This document shows, piece after piece, positions 27,282-35,928 of a stretch of DNA of 64,000 bases (position 1 is its first letter; each line of letters starts with the position of its first letter). The DNA is taken from positions 36,837 through 100,836 of the forward strand of contig NZ_JAGGOL010000018.1 of the NCBI RefSeq assembly GCF_018614525.1, in the 5' to 3' direction. A program made the position numbers and the translations under genes. A model generated the notes under the pieces. It was not told where the DNA came from, did no database searches, and saw only the letters and a program-made list of their open reading frames with translations. This stretch comes from Streptomyces sp. ISL-11 (lineage in GTDB: Bacteria > Actinomycetota > Actinomycetes > Streptomycetales > Streptomycetaceae).

Positions 27282-27315
27282 CCCGCCAATAGCCCAGCTC
27301 GCAGCCTGTACGAAC

Positions 27316-27348
27316 GAGAGGCACCCGGCGCCACGCCGGGTGCCTCTC
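27316..27348 (+). terminator. Terminator after acs
   Basis: 14-bp perfect inverted repeat GAGAGGCACCCGGC / GCCGGGTGCCTCTC with a 5-nt loop, followed by ACTCTTT. Located 35 bp after the acs stop. Confidence 0.88.
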
Positions 27349-27471
27349 ACTCTTTCCGGCTAAGGTAAGTACTTGTCGCGTAAAGATCGCGACAAGAATC
27401 AAAGGCGCGCCGGGAAGTCTGGTCGGCACACACCACACGTGTATCCAGTCGACCCCAGGAGGTCCTCCGCC

Positions 27472-28869
27472 GTGGCCGCGCCCAAGAACCGCCGCTCCGT
27501 CTTCCTCGGCCGGTTGCCGCTGCCCGAGCGGAACTACCTCGCCGACGCCCTGCGGACCGAGACCGTGGGCGGCGTGCTGCTGCTCGTAGCCGCCGTCGCC
27601 GCGGTGATCTGGGCGAACACCCCGATCCGCGAGAGCTACGAATCGGTCCGTTCCTTCCACTTCGGTCCCGGCGCGCTCGGCCTGGACCTGTCCGTCCAGC
27701 ACTGGGCGGCCGACGGCCTGCTCGCCGTCTTCTTCTTCGTCGCCGGCATCGAGCTCAAACGCGAGCTGGTCGCGGGCGAGCTGCGCGACCCCAAGGCCGC
27801 CGTGCTGCCCGTCGTCGCCGCCGTCTGCGGCATGGCCGCGCCCGCCCTCGTCTACTTCACGGTCGTCACCGCGGGGAACGGTTCGACGGCCGGCTGGGCG
27901 GTCCCCACCGCCACCGACATCGCCTTCGCGCTCGCCGTCCTGGCGGTCATCGGCACGTCCCTGCCCTCGGCCCTGCGGGCGTTCCTGCTGACGCTCGCCG
28001 TCGTCGACGACCTCTTCGCGATCCTGATCATTGCGATCTTCTTCACCCAGAAGCTCGACTTCACCGCTCTCGGCTTCGCCGTCGCGGGCCTGGCCGTCTT
28101 CTGGCTGCTGCTCCGCAAGGGCGTGCGCGGCTGGTACGTCTACGTACCGCTGGGCATCGTCAACTGGGCGCTGATGTACAACAGCGGCGTTCACGCCACC
28201 ATCGCCGGCGTGGCCATGGGCCTGATGCTGCGCTGCACCCGCCACGAGGGCGAGCGGCACTCCCCCGGCGAGCACATCGAACACCTCGTGCGCCCTCTTT
28301 CGGCGGGCCTGGCCGTGCCGTTGTTCGCGCTCTTCTCGGCGGGTGTCGCGATCTCCGGCGGTGCCCTGTCGGACGTGTTCCGCAGGCCCGAGACGCTGGG
28401 TGTCGTACTCGGCCTGGTCATCGGCAAGGCGATCGGCGTGTTCGGCGGGACCTGGCTGGCGGCGCGGTTCACCAGGGCGGAGCTCAACCCCGACCTGAAG
28501 TGGCCGGACGTGCTGGCCGTCGCCTCGCTCGCGGGCATCGGCTTCACCGTGTCGCTGCTGATCGGTGAACTCGCCTTCGACGGGGACCCGCTGCTCACCG
28601 ACGAGATCAAGGCCGCCGTGCTGGTCGGCTCGCTGATAGCGGCCGTGCTCGCGAGCGTGCTGCTCAAGCTGCGCGACAACAAGTACAAGCAGCTGTGGGC
28701 GGACGAGGAGCGCGACGATGACCAGGACGGCATCCCGGACATCTACGAGCAGGACAATCCGGAATACCACCTTCGGATGGCGGCAATCCTTGAGGCCAAG
28801 GCCGCCGAGCACCGCCGCTTGGCGGAAGTCGCCGCCGGACGACCCACCGGCGACGATGGTCCGGCATGA
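27472..28869 (+). CDS. nhaA: Na+/H+ antiporter NhaA
   Basis: Electrogenic sodium/proton antiporter of 465 aa with about 12 membrane spans. The ion-binding double Asp is in LAVVDDLFAI (about residue 177) and the unwound-helix signature is PTATDIAFALAV. The C-terminal ~70 residues after the last helix (from LRDNKYKQLW) form a charged cytoplasmic extension absent from E. coli NhaA (388 aa); it includes DDDQDGIPD, a calcium-loop-like stretch. GTG 27472 is preceded by AGGAGG at 9 nt; the open frame to 27373 has no such site. Confidence 0.94.
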   Translation: MAAPKNRRSVFLGRLPLPERNYLADALRTETVGGVLLLVAAVAAVIWANTPIRESYESVRSFHFGPGALGLDLSVQHWAADGLLAVFFFVAGIELKRELVAGELRDPKAAVLPVVAAVCGMAAPALVYFTVVTAGNGSTAGWAVPTATDIAFALAVLAVIGTSLPSALRAFLLTLAVVDDLFAILIIAIFFTQKLDFTALGFAVAGLAVFWLLLRKGVRGWYVYVPLGIVNWALMYNSGVHATIAGVAMGLMLRCTRHEGERHSPGEHIEHLVRPLSAGLAVPLFALFSAGVAISGGALSDVFRRPETLGVVLGLVIGKAIGVFGGTWLAARFTRAELNPDLKWPDVLAVASLAGIGFTVSLLIGELAFDGDPLLTDEIKAAVLVGSLIAAVLASVLLKLRDNKYKQLWADEERDDDQDGIPDIYEQDNPEYHLRMAAILEAKAAEHRRLAEVAAGRPTGDDGPA

Positions 28870-28935
28870 TCTGAGAGTCTTTACATCCGCTGAAAACCCG
28901 CGGACGACGAAGCTGACGAGGATGAGGGAGCAGCG

Positions 28936-29427
28936 ATGAGCGCAGCCGACGACGGTGCGGCGAACGGTGCGGCGGCCGGTGCGAGTGGCTCGGAGCGCAG
29001 CCTCGGCCAGCTGATGGCGACGGCCACCACCGAGCTGTCCGCGCTGGTGCACGACGAGATCGCGCTGGCCAAGGCGGAGCTGCGGCAGGACGCGAAGCGG
29101 GTCGGCATCGGTGGTGGCGCGATCGCCGCGGCCGGCACGCTGGCGCTGTTCTCGCTGCCGGTGCTGAGCTTCGCGGCGGCGTACGGGATCCACAACCTCG
29201 GCCTGGGCCTGGCTTGGTCGTTCCTGATCGTCGGTGGCGCGTTCCTGGTGGTCGCGGCGCTGCTGGGGCTCCTGGCGGTGGGCCGGTTCAAGAAGGTCAG
29301 CAAGCCCGAGAAGAGCATTGCCTCCGCGAAGCAGACCGCTGCGGTGCTGGGCACCGTCAAGCCGCACCCCCGGCCGTTGACGGGCACGGGCCGTGGCGAC
29401 GCATCTGTGACACGCTCGACCGTATGA
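28936..29427 (+). CDS. Phage-holin-superfamily-III-like membrane protein
   Basis: A 163-aa protein of the Phage_holin_3_6/DUF1469 family. An amphipathic helix (LSALVHDEIALAKAELRQDAK) leads to two adjacent membrane hairpins (IAAAGTLALFSLPVLSFAAAYG and FLIVGGAFLVVAALLGLLAV), then a basic tail. Despite the family name this is a chromosomal gene with no other phage genes nearby; the Rv3669 position is equivalent. Its stop overlaps the start of the hydrolase gene (ATGA). Function unknown. Confidence 0.85.
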   Translation: MSAADDGAANGAAAGASGSERSLGQLMATATTELSALVHDEIALAKAELRQDAKRVGIGGGAIAAAGTLALFSLPVLSFAAAYGIHNLGLGLAWSFLIVGGAFLVVAALLGLLAVGRFKKVSKPEKSIASAKQTAAVLGTVKPHPRPLTGTGRGDASVTRSTV

Positions 29428-30455
29428 CGGTGCCCGATACTCCCGCAGCGCCCGCGTCCGAGCCCGACCCCACCACTCCGCCCGGCCGGGAGGGCCCTCC
29501 GGTGACGGCCGGACCGCCGTCGCACACGCCGCCGTCGGCACCATCCGGCACGTCGGTCGTGCGCGCCGAGGGTCCCTGGACACACCGGGACGTCGCGGCG
29601 AACGGCGCGCGGTTCCACATCGCCGAGATGGGCGAGGGGCCTCTGGTGCTGCTGTTGCACGGCTTCCCGCAGTTCTGGTGGACGTGGCGGCACCAGCTCC
29701 CGGCGCTCGCGGAGGCCGGTTTCCGGGCTGTGGCGATGGATCTGCGCGGAGTGGGCGGCAGCGACCGTACGCCGCGCGGCTACGACCCGGCGAACCTCGC
29801 CCTCGACATCACCGGCGTGATCCGCTCCCTCGGCGAGCCGGACGCCGCCCTGGTCGGTCACGACCTGGGCGGCTATCTGGCGTGGACGGCGGCCGTGATG
29901 CGGCCGAAGCTGGTGCGCAGGCTCGCGGTCTCCTCGATGCCGCACCCGCGCCGCTGGCGCTCGGCGATGCTGGCCGACGTCAAGCAGAGCGCGGCGGGTT
30001 CGTACGTCTGGGGTTTCCAGCGGCCGTGGCTGCCGGAGCGCCGGCTGGTCGCGGATGACGCGGCACTGGTGGGGCGTCTGGTGCGGGAGTGGTCTGGGCC
30101 GCGGCTGCCGGAGGACGAGGCGGTCGAGGCGTACCGCCGGGCCATGTCGATCCCGTCGACGGCCCACTGTTCGATCGAGCCGTACCGCTGGATGGTGCGG
30201 TCCATGGCGCGGCCGGACGGCATCCAGTTCAACCGCCGGATGAAGCGCCCGGTGCGGGTGCCCACGCTGCACCTGCACGGTTCCCTCGATCCGGTGATGC
30301 GTACGCGCAGCGCGGCGGGGTCCGGGGAGTACGTGGAGGCGCCGTACCGCTGGCGGCTGTTCGACGGGCTCGGGCACTTCCCCCACGAAGAGGATCCGGT
30401 GGCGTTCTCCACCGAGCTGATCAGCTGGCTCAAGGACCCCGAGCCCGACCGCTGA
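29424..30455 (+). CDS. Alpha/beta hydrolase, epoxide-hydrolase-like (EphE type)
   Basis: A 343-aa hydrolase. The oxyanion motif is LLLHGFPQFWWTW, the nucleophile elbow GHDLGGY has Asp rather than Ser, the acid is in LHGSLDPVM and the His in GLGHFPHEE. An Asp nucleophile is the mark of epoxide hydrolases and haloalkane dehalogenases. The first ~50 residues are Pro/Ser/Thr-rich and disordered. ATG 29424 overlaps the upstream stop by 4 bp. The substrate is unknown; it sits where Rv3670 (ephE) does in M. tuberculosis. Confidence 0.9.
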   Translation: MTVPDTPAAPASEPDPTTPPGREGPPVTAGPPSHTPPSAPSGTSVVRAEGPWTHRDVAANGARFHIAEMGEGPLVLLLHGFPQFWWTWRHQLPALAEAGFRAVAMDLRGVGGSDRTPRGYDPANLALDITGVIRSLGEPDAALVGHDLGGYLAWTAAVMRPKLVRRLAVSSMPHPRRWRSAMLADVKQSAAGSYVWGFQRPWLPERRLVADDAALVGRLVREWSGPRLPEDEAVEAYRRAMSIPSTAHCSIEPYRWMVRSMARPDGIQFNRRMKRPVRVPTLHLHGSLDPVMRTRSAAGSGEYVEAPYRWRLFDGLGHFPHEEDPVAFSTELISWLKDPEPDR

Positions 30456-30464
30456 CCCCTGACG

Positions 30465-30484
30465 GGCCCGTCTCCGGACGGGCC
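30465..30484 (+). terminator. Hairpin after the epoxide hydrolase gene
   Basis: 8-bp perfect stem GGCCCGTC / GACGGGCC with a UCCG tetraloop, 9 bp after the stop codon. Confidence 0.65.
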
Positions 30485-30504
30485 GGAACGTCCGTTCCTC
30501 GAAC

Positions 30505-30533
30505 GGCCAATTGCCCGGCGCATAGGCCAATTG
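30505..30533 (+). promoter_or_regulatory. Direct repeat GGCCAATTG x2, spaced 20 bp
   Basis: Two exact copies of the 9-mer at 30505-30513 and 30525-30533, two helical turns apart, 50-80 bp before a small open frame. A possible activator site; nothing else supports it. Confidence 0.35.
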
Positions 30534-30583
30534 GGCGACCCCTGGGCGATTACCGACCTCCGGGGCCGGGCACAGACCTCGGT

Positions 30584-30787
30584 ATGGGCTGGACGCACGA
30601 CTACCGTGACGTGACTCAGGAGCGGCGCGCCGAGGGCGACGCCGCACTGGCTGTGAGCGAGGTTCCCGAGCGGGGTGAGCATCGGCCGGCGGCCGGGCAC
30701 GACCCCCTCATCGGCATCCCTCGGATCATCAGCCGCCGCGCGCGATGGGTGTCCGCGCGGCTGCGCCACCACCCGCGCGCCCGCTGA
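30584..30787 (+). CDS. Small hypothetical protein, 67 aa
   Basis: ATG 30584 opens a 67-codon frame starting MGWTHDYRDVTQERR and ending in a basic stretch rich in Arg (IISRRARWVSARLRHHPRAR). No family is recognised. The upstream ribosome site is poor (CAGACCTCGGT), but codon usage has the strong third-position GC of real genes and the frame stops just before a hairpin. Could be a basic membrane-proximal or nucleic-acid-binding peptide; existence is uncertain. Confidence 0.45.
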   Translation: MGWTHDYRDVTQERRAEGDAALAVSEVPERGEHRPAAGHDPLIGIPRIISRRARWVSARLRHHPRAR

Positions 30788-30794
30788 GCGGCCC

Positions 30795-30814
30795 GGGGCG
30801 CCCGTGGGCGCCCC
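30795..30814. terminator. Bidirectional hairpin before the MarP-type gene end
   Basis: 9-bp perfect inverted repeat GGGGCGCCC / GGGCGCCCC with a 2-nt spacer, between the convergent small ORF and protease gene. Confidence 0.6.
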
Positions 30815-30823
30815 GTCCGGACC

Positions 30824-32023
30824 TCAGAGGGCGCAGCCCTGGGTGTTCACCCGCTGGTCGGCCGTACGGCCGTTGAGGGCGTCCTCGCGCACCTCGTCGG
30901 CGGTGAGGGCGTAGCCCGTGTCGGCGTCGTCGAGGGACTTCGCGAAGACCACGCCGTAGACCCTGCCGTCCGGGGTGAGCAGCGGGCCTCCGGAGTTGCC
31001 CTGACGGACGGTGGCGTAGAGGGAGTAGACATCGCGGCGGACGTTGCCGCGGTGGTAGATGTCCGGGCCGTTGGCCTGGACGCGGCTGCGGACGCGGGCC
31101 GCGCGCACGTCGTACGAGCCGTTCTCGGGGAAGCCGGCGACGATGGCGCTCCTGCCGGTCTCCGCGTCCGCCTCGGCGAAGCGCAGGACGGGCGCCCGGA
31201 GCTGGGGCACGTCGAGGACGGCGATGTCGCGCTTCCAGTCGTAGAGGACGACCTTCGCGTCGTACTGCCGGCCCTGGCCGCCGATCTGCACGGTCGGCTC
31301 GTCCACCCCGCCGACGACGTGGGCGTTGGTCATCACCCGCTGGGGCGCGAAGACGAAGCCGGTGCCTTCCAGGACCTTGCCGCAGCTGGGAGCGGTGCCG
31401 ACGACCTTGACGATGCTGGCCTGGGCGGCCGTGGCGACGGGGCCCCCGGCGAGCCGCGGGTCGGGCGGCGGCACGTTGGTGATCGGCTCGGTGGAGAAGG
31501 GCGCGAAGACCTGCGGGAAGCCGTTCTGCGCGAGGGCGGTGCTGAAGTCGGCGAACCAGGTGTTGGCCTGCGCCGGTACGACCCGTGCGACGCCGAGCAG
31601 CACCTTGGAGTTGCGGACCTCCTTGCCGAGGGTCGGCAGGGACGTACCGGCCAGGGCGGAGCCGATCAGCCAGGCGACCAGCAGCATCGCGAGGACGTTG
31701 ACGAGCGCGCCGCCCGTGGCGTCCAGGGCGCGGGCCGGTGACCAGGTGATGTGGCGGCGGAGTTTGTTGCCCAGGTGGGTGGTGGCGGCCTGGCCGATGG
31801 AGGCGCAGACGATGATGATGACGACGGCCGCGACGGCGGCCGCCGTGCCGGGGTTGGCCTCGCCGGTGGCGCTGTCCCAGATCAACGGGAGCAGATACAC
31901 CGCGACCAGTCCGCCGCCGACGAAGCCGATGACGGACAGGATCCCGACGACGAAGCCTTGGCGGTAGCCGACGACGGCGAACCACACGGCGGCGACCAGC
32001 AGCACGATGTCCAGCACGTTCAC
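30824..32023 (-). CDS. marP: MarP-type membrane serine protease
   Basis: Four N-terminal membrane spans (CvpA-like: LDIVLLVAAVWFAVVGYRQG onward) followed by a periplasmic chymotrypsin-like domain; 399 aa, the length of M. tuberculosis MarP (Rv3671c). The catalytic triad is visible: His in MTNAHVVGG, Asp in RDIAVLDV and Ser in RQGNSGGPLL. Two Cys (APSCGKVL and NTQGCAL near the end) match the redox disulfide of MarP. MarP is needed for acid and oxidative stress resistance in mycobacteria by activating a peptidoglycan hydrolase; the same role here is an inference. Confidence 0.92.
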   Translation of the reverse strand: MNVLDIVLLVAAVWFAVVGYRQGFVVGILSVIGFVGGGLVAVYLLPLIWDSATGEANPGTAAAVAAVVIIIVCASIGQAATTHLGNKLRRHITWSPARALDATGGALVNVLAMLLVAWLIGSALAGTSLPTLGKEVRNSKVLLGVARVVPAQANTWFADFSTALAQNGFPQVFAPFSTEPITNVPPPDPRLAGGPVATAAQASIVKVVGTAPSCGKVLEGTGFVFAPQRVMTNAHVVGGVDEPTVQIGGQGRQYDAKVVLYDWKRDIAVLDVPQLRAPVLRFAEADAETGRSAIVAGFPENGSYDVRAARVRSRVQANGPDIYHRGNVRRDVYSLYATVRQGNSGGPLLTPDGRVYGVVFAKSLDDADTGYALTADEVREDALNGRTADQRVNTQGCAL

Positions 32024-32104
32024 CGGGAAATGCCTCGCAATGATGTTGTCGGCGGTGTCGTCGCCCCGGCGTGCGGTGGGGTCGGGATCACCGTCTCATG
32101 CCCT

Positions 32105-32788
32105 TCAGGCCCGCCAGTCCAGGGGGACCCGCCGATCCCGGTCCCACGGACGCTCCCAGCCGGCGTAGTGCAGGATCCGGTCGATCACGCCTGCGGTGAA
32201 CCCCCATACGAGCGCGCCGCCGACCCGGAAGGCCGGGCCGGTGTGACCGCTGGGGTGTACCGCCATGGCCCGGTTCTCCGGGTCGGTCAGCTCGGTCACC
32301 GGCACGGCGAAGACGCGGGCGGTCTCGGCCTGGTCGACCGGCGCGACCGGCCCGGGCTCGCGCCACCAGCCGAGCACGGGCGTGACGACGAAACCGCTGA
32401 CGGGGATGTAGAGCTGCGGCAGGACCCCGAAGATCTGGACGCTCGCGGGGTCCACCCCGGTCTCCTCCTGGGCCTCGCGCAGCGCTGCCCGCACCAGCCC
32501 GCCGCCGGCCGGGTCGCCGTCCTCGGGATCGAGGGCGCCGCCGGGGAACGACGGCTGCCCCGCGTGCGAGCGCAGCGTGCCGGCCCGCTCCAGGAGGAGC
32601 AGCTCCGGGCCGTGGGGGCCGTCACCGAAGAGGATGAGCACGGCGGACTGGCGGCCGCCCTGGTCGGGGGGCAGGAAACGGCTGAGCTGATGCGGCTCGA
32701 TCGTCTCCGACGCACGCGCGACGGGCTCCAGCCACGTGGGCAGCCCCTCGGCGGTGATGGCGGCCCCTCGGCCGTACGTGCTCGTCAT
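32105..32788 (-). CDS. Nudix hydrolase, CoA-pyrophosphatase-like
   Basis: A 227-aa Nudix protein. The Nudix helix is LREAQEETGVD, with a short insertion between the GG of the box (SFPGGALDPEDGDP) and the helix. The N-terminal part AVLILFGDGPHGPELLLLERA and the segment LRSHAGQPSFPGG resemble the UPF0035 CoA diphosphatase signature. Likely hydrolyses CoA or another nucleoside diphosphate derivative. Lies between nth and marP, as Rv3672c does. Confidence 0.9.
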   Translation of the reverse strand: MTSTYGRGAAITAEGLPTWLEPVARASETIEPHQLSRFLPPDQGGRQSAVLILFGDGPHGPELLLLERAGTLRSHAGQPSFPGGALDPEDGDPAGGGLVRAALREAQEETGVDPASVQIFGVLPQLYIPVSGFVVTPVLGWWREPGPVAPVDQAETARVFAVPVTELTDPENRAMAVHPSGHTGPAFRVGGALVWGFTAGVIDRILHYAGWERPWDRDRRVPLDWRA

Positions 32789-32851
32789 GCGGGTCCCCTA
32801 GGCGTTGGTGCGGTCACTGGGCGGGCGAGCGTCCGGCGGGCGGACGAGCGG

Positions 32852-33853
32852 TCATTCCGCTCCTATGGGGCTCGCCGGCAGGCCCGGGTAGTCCGGCGGG
32901 GGCTTGAGCCGCTGGCCGGGCAGCCCGCCCTTCTCGTACTTCAGGAGCTTCCCGGCCTTCTCCGGGTCCGTCTCGCCCTCGCCGTACGACGGGCAGAGCG
33001 GGGCGATCGGACAGGCGCCGCAGGCGGGCTTGCGGGAGTGGCAGATGCGCCGGCCGTGGAAGACGACGCGGTGCGAGAGCATCGTCCACTCGCTCTTCGG
33101 GAAGAGGTCGCAGATCACGGCCTCCACCCTCTCCGGGTCCGTCTCCTCCGTCCACTTCCAGCGCCGCACGAGCCGGCCGAAATGGGTGTCCACGGTGATT
33201 CCGGGGACACCGAAGGCGTTGCCCAGCACGACGTTGGCCGTCTTGCGGCCGACGCCGGGCAGCGACACCAGGTCCTCCAGCCGGCCGGGCACCTCGCCGC
33301 CGAACCGGTCGCGCAGCGCGGTGGAGAGCCCTATGAGCGACTTGGCCTTGGCCCGGAAGAAGCCGGTCGGCCGGATCAGCTGCTCCAGCGCCTCGGGGTC
33401 GGCGGTGGCCATGTCCTCGGGCGTGGGGTAGGCGGCGAAGAGGGCCGGGGTGGTCTGGTTGACCCGCAGGTCCGTGGTCTGAGCGGAGAGGACCGTGGCG
33501 ACCAGGAGCTCGAAGGGGTTCTCGAAGTCGAGCTCGGGGTGCGCGTAGGGGTAGACCTCGGCGAGCTCGCGGTTGATGCGGCGCGCGCGGCGGACGAGGG
33601 CGGTCCGCGACTCGGGCTTCGGCTCCCCCCGGGGCGCGCGTTTCGCCCTCGGAACCGATGCGCCCCCCGTGACCTCGCTTTTAGCGGAAGATTCGGCTCC
33701 GCCCGCCCGTTCGGCCGCGCCTTCGACCGGCACTTTGTCCTCGGTCGTGGCTTTCTTCTTCTTCGCGGGCGTGCGTTCGCCCACAGCGGAATCACGAACC
33801 CGGGTCACCCTCCCGGCCCCCTTGCCCTGTGCTCTCACCGGCGTATTGGACAC
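32852..33853 (-). CDS. nth: Endonuclease III with long basic N-terminus
   Basis: Bifunctional DNA glycosylase/AP lyase that removes oxidised pyrimidines. The helix-hairpin-helix is [12 protein letters not shown] (Lys nucleophile) and the catalytic Asp is in TVDTHFGRL. The 4Fe-4S ligands follow the exact C-X6-C-X2-C-X5-C spacing in [17 protein letters not shown]. The first ~85 residues ([18 protein letters not shown]...) are charged and disordered, absent from E. coli Nth (211 aa). Start at ATG 33853; a start nearer the core, such as GTG around residue 72, cannot be excluded. Divergent from crp. Confidence 0.95.
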   Translation of the reverse strand: MSNTPVRAQGKGAGRVTRVRDSAVGERTPAKKKKATTEDKVPVEGAAERAGGAESSAKSEVTGGASVPRAKRAPRGEPKPESRTALVRRARRINRELAEVYPYAHPELDFENPFELLVATVLSAQTTDLRVNQTTPALFAAYPTPEDMATADPEALEQLIRPTGFFRAKAKSLIGLSTALRDRFGGEVPGRLEDLVSLPGVGRKTANVVLGNAFGVPGITVDTHFGRLVRRWKWTEETDPERVEAVICDLFPKSEWTMLSHRVVFHGRRICHSRKPACGACPIAPLCPSYGEGETDPEKAGKLLKYEKGGLPGQRLKPPPDYPGLPASPIGAE

Positions 33854-33956
33854 CCGGCCAGACTAAAGCCCGCCGCTGACATCCGGCCCGTGCGCAGGAA
33901 AACCACAGCCCAATCGGACCCCTGCCGTAGGGCTCCGGGCGACGATGCGCGACACT

Positions 33957-33972
33957 TGTGTTTGATCACACA
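33957..33972 (+). promoter_or_regulatory. Candidate Crp-binding site in the nth-crp divergent region
   Basis: TGTGT-TTGATC-ACACA is a perfect 5-6-5 inverted repeat and resembles the CRP/FNR-family consensus (TGTGA-N6-TCACA). It lies 63 bp upstream of the crp start codon and about 105 bp from nth, suited to autoregulation. Confidence 0.6.
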
Positions 33973-34034
33973 GTTTTACCGACGGGCATCATGGGGACCA
34001 CGGTCCTCTGTGCATGTCGACAAGGAGAGAACTC

Positions 34035-34709
34035 GTGGACGACGTTCTGCGGCGCGCCCCGCTTTTCGCGGCGCTCGATGACGAGCAGGCCGCTGAGCTG
34101 CGCGCCTCCATGGGCGAGGCCACCCTCGCGAGGGGCGACGCCCTGTTCCACGAAGGGGACCCAGGTGACCGCCTCTACGTGGTGACCGAGGGCAAGGTGA
34201 AGCTTCACCGCACCTCCCCGGACGGCCGCGAGAACATGCTGGCCGTCCTCGGCCCGGGTGAGCTCATCGGAGAGCTGTCGCTCTTCGACCCCGGACCGCG
34301 CACGGCCACGGCCACCGCCCTCACCGAGGTCAAGCTGCTCGGCCTCGGCCACGGCGACCTCCAGCCCTGGCTCAACGCCCGGCCCGAGGTGGCCACGGCT
34401 CTGCTGCGCGCCGTCGCCCGGCGACTGCGCCGCACCAACGACTCGATGTCGGACCTCGTCTTCTCGGACGTACCCGGCCGTGTCGCCAAGGCCCTCCTGG
34501 ACCTGTCCCGCCGCTTCGGTGTGCAGTCCGAAGAGGGCATCCACGTGGTGCACGACCTCACGCAGGAGGAGCTGGCCCAGCTGGTCGGCGCCTCCCGCGA
34601 GACGGTCAACAAGGCCCTCGCGGACTTCGCCGGACGCGGCTGGCTCCGCCTGGAGGCCCGCGCGGTGATCCTGCTGGACGTGGAGCGTCTCGCCAAGCGC
34701 TCCCGCTGA
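34035..34709 (+). CDS. crp: Crp-family transcription regulator
   Basis: cAMP-receptor-type regulator, 224 aa, which in S. coelicolor (SCO3571) controls germination and secondary metabolism. The cyclic-nucleotide domain contains GDALFHEGDPGDRLYVV and the phosphate cassette GELIGELSLFDPGPRTATATA. The C-terminal winged helix has LTQEELAQLVGASRETVNKAL. GTG 34035 with GGAG at 7 nt gives the S. coelicolor length. A Crp-like palindrome precedes it. Ends at the 34744-34779 terminator. Confidence 0.96.
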   Translation: MDDVLRRAPLFAALDDEQAAELRASMGEATLARGDALFHEGDPGDRLYVVTEGKVKLHRTSPDGRENMLAVLGPGELIGELSLFDPGPRTATATALTEVKLLGLGHGDLQPWLNARPEVATALLRAVARRLRRTNDSMSDLVFSDVPGRVAKALLDLSRRFGVQSEEGIHVVHDLTQEELAQLVGASRETVNKALADFAGRGWLRLEARAVILLDVERLAKRSR

Positions 34710-34743
34710 GCGGACGAGCCGCGGCCACCGGCCCGTGAACACA

Positions 34744-34779
34744 CGAAAGGCCCCCGCCACGGATGGCGGGGGCCTTTCG
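34744..34779 (+). terminator. Terminator after crp
   Basis: 16-bp perfect inverted repeat CGAAAGGCCCCCGCCA / TGGCGGGGGCCTTTCG with a CGGA tetraloop. Confidence 0.92.
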
Positions 34780-35097
34780 CATGGGCCCGGACGGGACGAT
34801 CGCTTCGCGAAGGTGCCGTGGAGGGCCGTGAGCAGGGCCGACAGGCCCGTGCGCGCGGCCGGGGAGGACAGGGGCCGAGGGAAGCGCTCAACGCGCCCCA
34901 GCCGGCTCTCCGGCCCGCGAGCCGACGGCCGCGGTGCCCGAGGGGAACGGACGGGGATTTTCGCCCGGTTCAGCCACCTACGCCGTGGTTCGCCGTGGCA
35001 GCACGGAAGTTACCCGCCATCAGGCGTGATGGGCCGCGCGCGAGACGTCACGGCCCGAAAGACCGCGCCGGCTCCGTACGCGACGCGGGCGGCGCCC
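34780..35097. other. Gene-free spacer between crp terminator and MBL gene
   Basis: 318 bp with open frames but no start, ribosome site or family signal that I believe. The MBL gene is on the minus strand and ends here. Nothing notable apart from high GC. Confidence 0.5.
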
Positions 35098-35928
35098 TCA
35101 GATCAGGCCGTGCTCCTCCAGGTAGTCCAGCTGAGCCCGTACCGACAGCTCCGCCGCCGGCCACAGTGAGCGGTCGACGTCCGCGTAGACATGGGCGACC
35201 ACCTCCGGCGGTGTGCGATAGCCGCTCTCCACCGCCGTCTCGACCTGTGCGAGCCGCTTCGCCCGGTGGATGAGGTAGAAGTCGATCGCCCCCTGGGCGT
35301 CGTCGAGGACGGGACCATGCCCGGGCAGCACCGTGTTCACGCCTTCCTCGGTCGTGAGCGAGCGCAGCCGGCGCAGTGAGTCCAGGTAGTCGCCGAGCCG
35401 GCCGTCGGGGTGCGCGACGACCGTGGTGCCCCGGCCCAGGACCGTGTCACCGGTGAGCACCGCCCCGTCGGCGGGCAGGTGGAAGCACAGGGAGTCCGCC
35501 GTGTGGCCGGGGGTGGACAGGACGTGCATCTCCAGGCCACCGGTGGTGATGACGTCGCCCACGCCGAGACCCTCACCACCCAGACGGAGCGCGGGGTCCA
35601 GCGCGCGCACGCGCGTACCGGTCAGCTCGGCGAAGCGTGCCGCGCCGCCGGAGTGGTCGGGGTGGCCGTGGGTGAGGAGGGTCAGGGCGGCGCGTTTGCC
35701 CGCGGCCTCCGTCGTGGCGATGACCGCCCGGAGGTGGCTCTCGTCCAGCGGGCCGGGGTCGACGACCACGGCGAGGTCGGAGTCCGGCTCGGAGACGATC
35801 CAGGTGTTCGTGCCGTCCAGCGTCATCGCGGAGGGGTTGGGGGCGAGCACGCACACCGCGCGGTCGGTCGCGGGGCCGCCGGGGGCGCCGGCGCGCGGGC
35901 GGCCGGGGAGATCGGTCGCGGATGTCAT
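35098..35928 (-). CDS. Metallo-beta-lactamase-fold hydrolase
   Basis: A 276-aa MBL-fold protein of the LACTB2/Rv3677c type. The zinc motif is LLTHGHPDHSGG (about residue 85); further ligands are in STPGHTADS, AVLTGDTVLG and LPGHGPVL. The C-terminal ~70 residues are a winged-helix-like extension (FYLIHRAKRLAQVETAV). Human LACTB2 is an endoribonuclease, so RNA cleavage is one option; small-molecule esters are another. Its start overlaps the stop of the upstream Nudix gene by 4 bp (ATGA). Confidence 0.9.
   Translation of the reverse strand: MTSATDLPGRPRAGAPGGPATDRAVCVLAPNPSAMTLDGTNTWIVSEPDSDLAVVVDPGPLDESHLRAVIATTEAAGKRAALTLLTHGHPDHSGGAARFAELTGTRVRALDPALRLGGEGLGVGDVITTGGLEMHVLSTPGHTADSLCFHLPADGAVLTGDTVLGRGTTVVAHPDGRLGDYLDSLRRLRSLTTEEGVNTVLPGHGPVLDDAQGAIDFYLIHRAKRLAQVETAVESGYRTPPEVVAHVYADVDRSLWPAAELSVRAQLDYLEEHGLI

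Noticed and set aside
28936..29427. Prophage remnant suggested by the holin-family gene
   Set aside because: The family is a common actinobacterial membrane protein; no other phage gene is nearby and neighbours are core genes.
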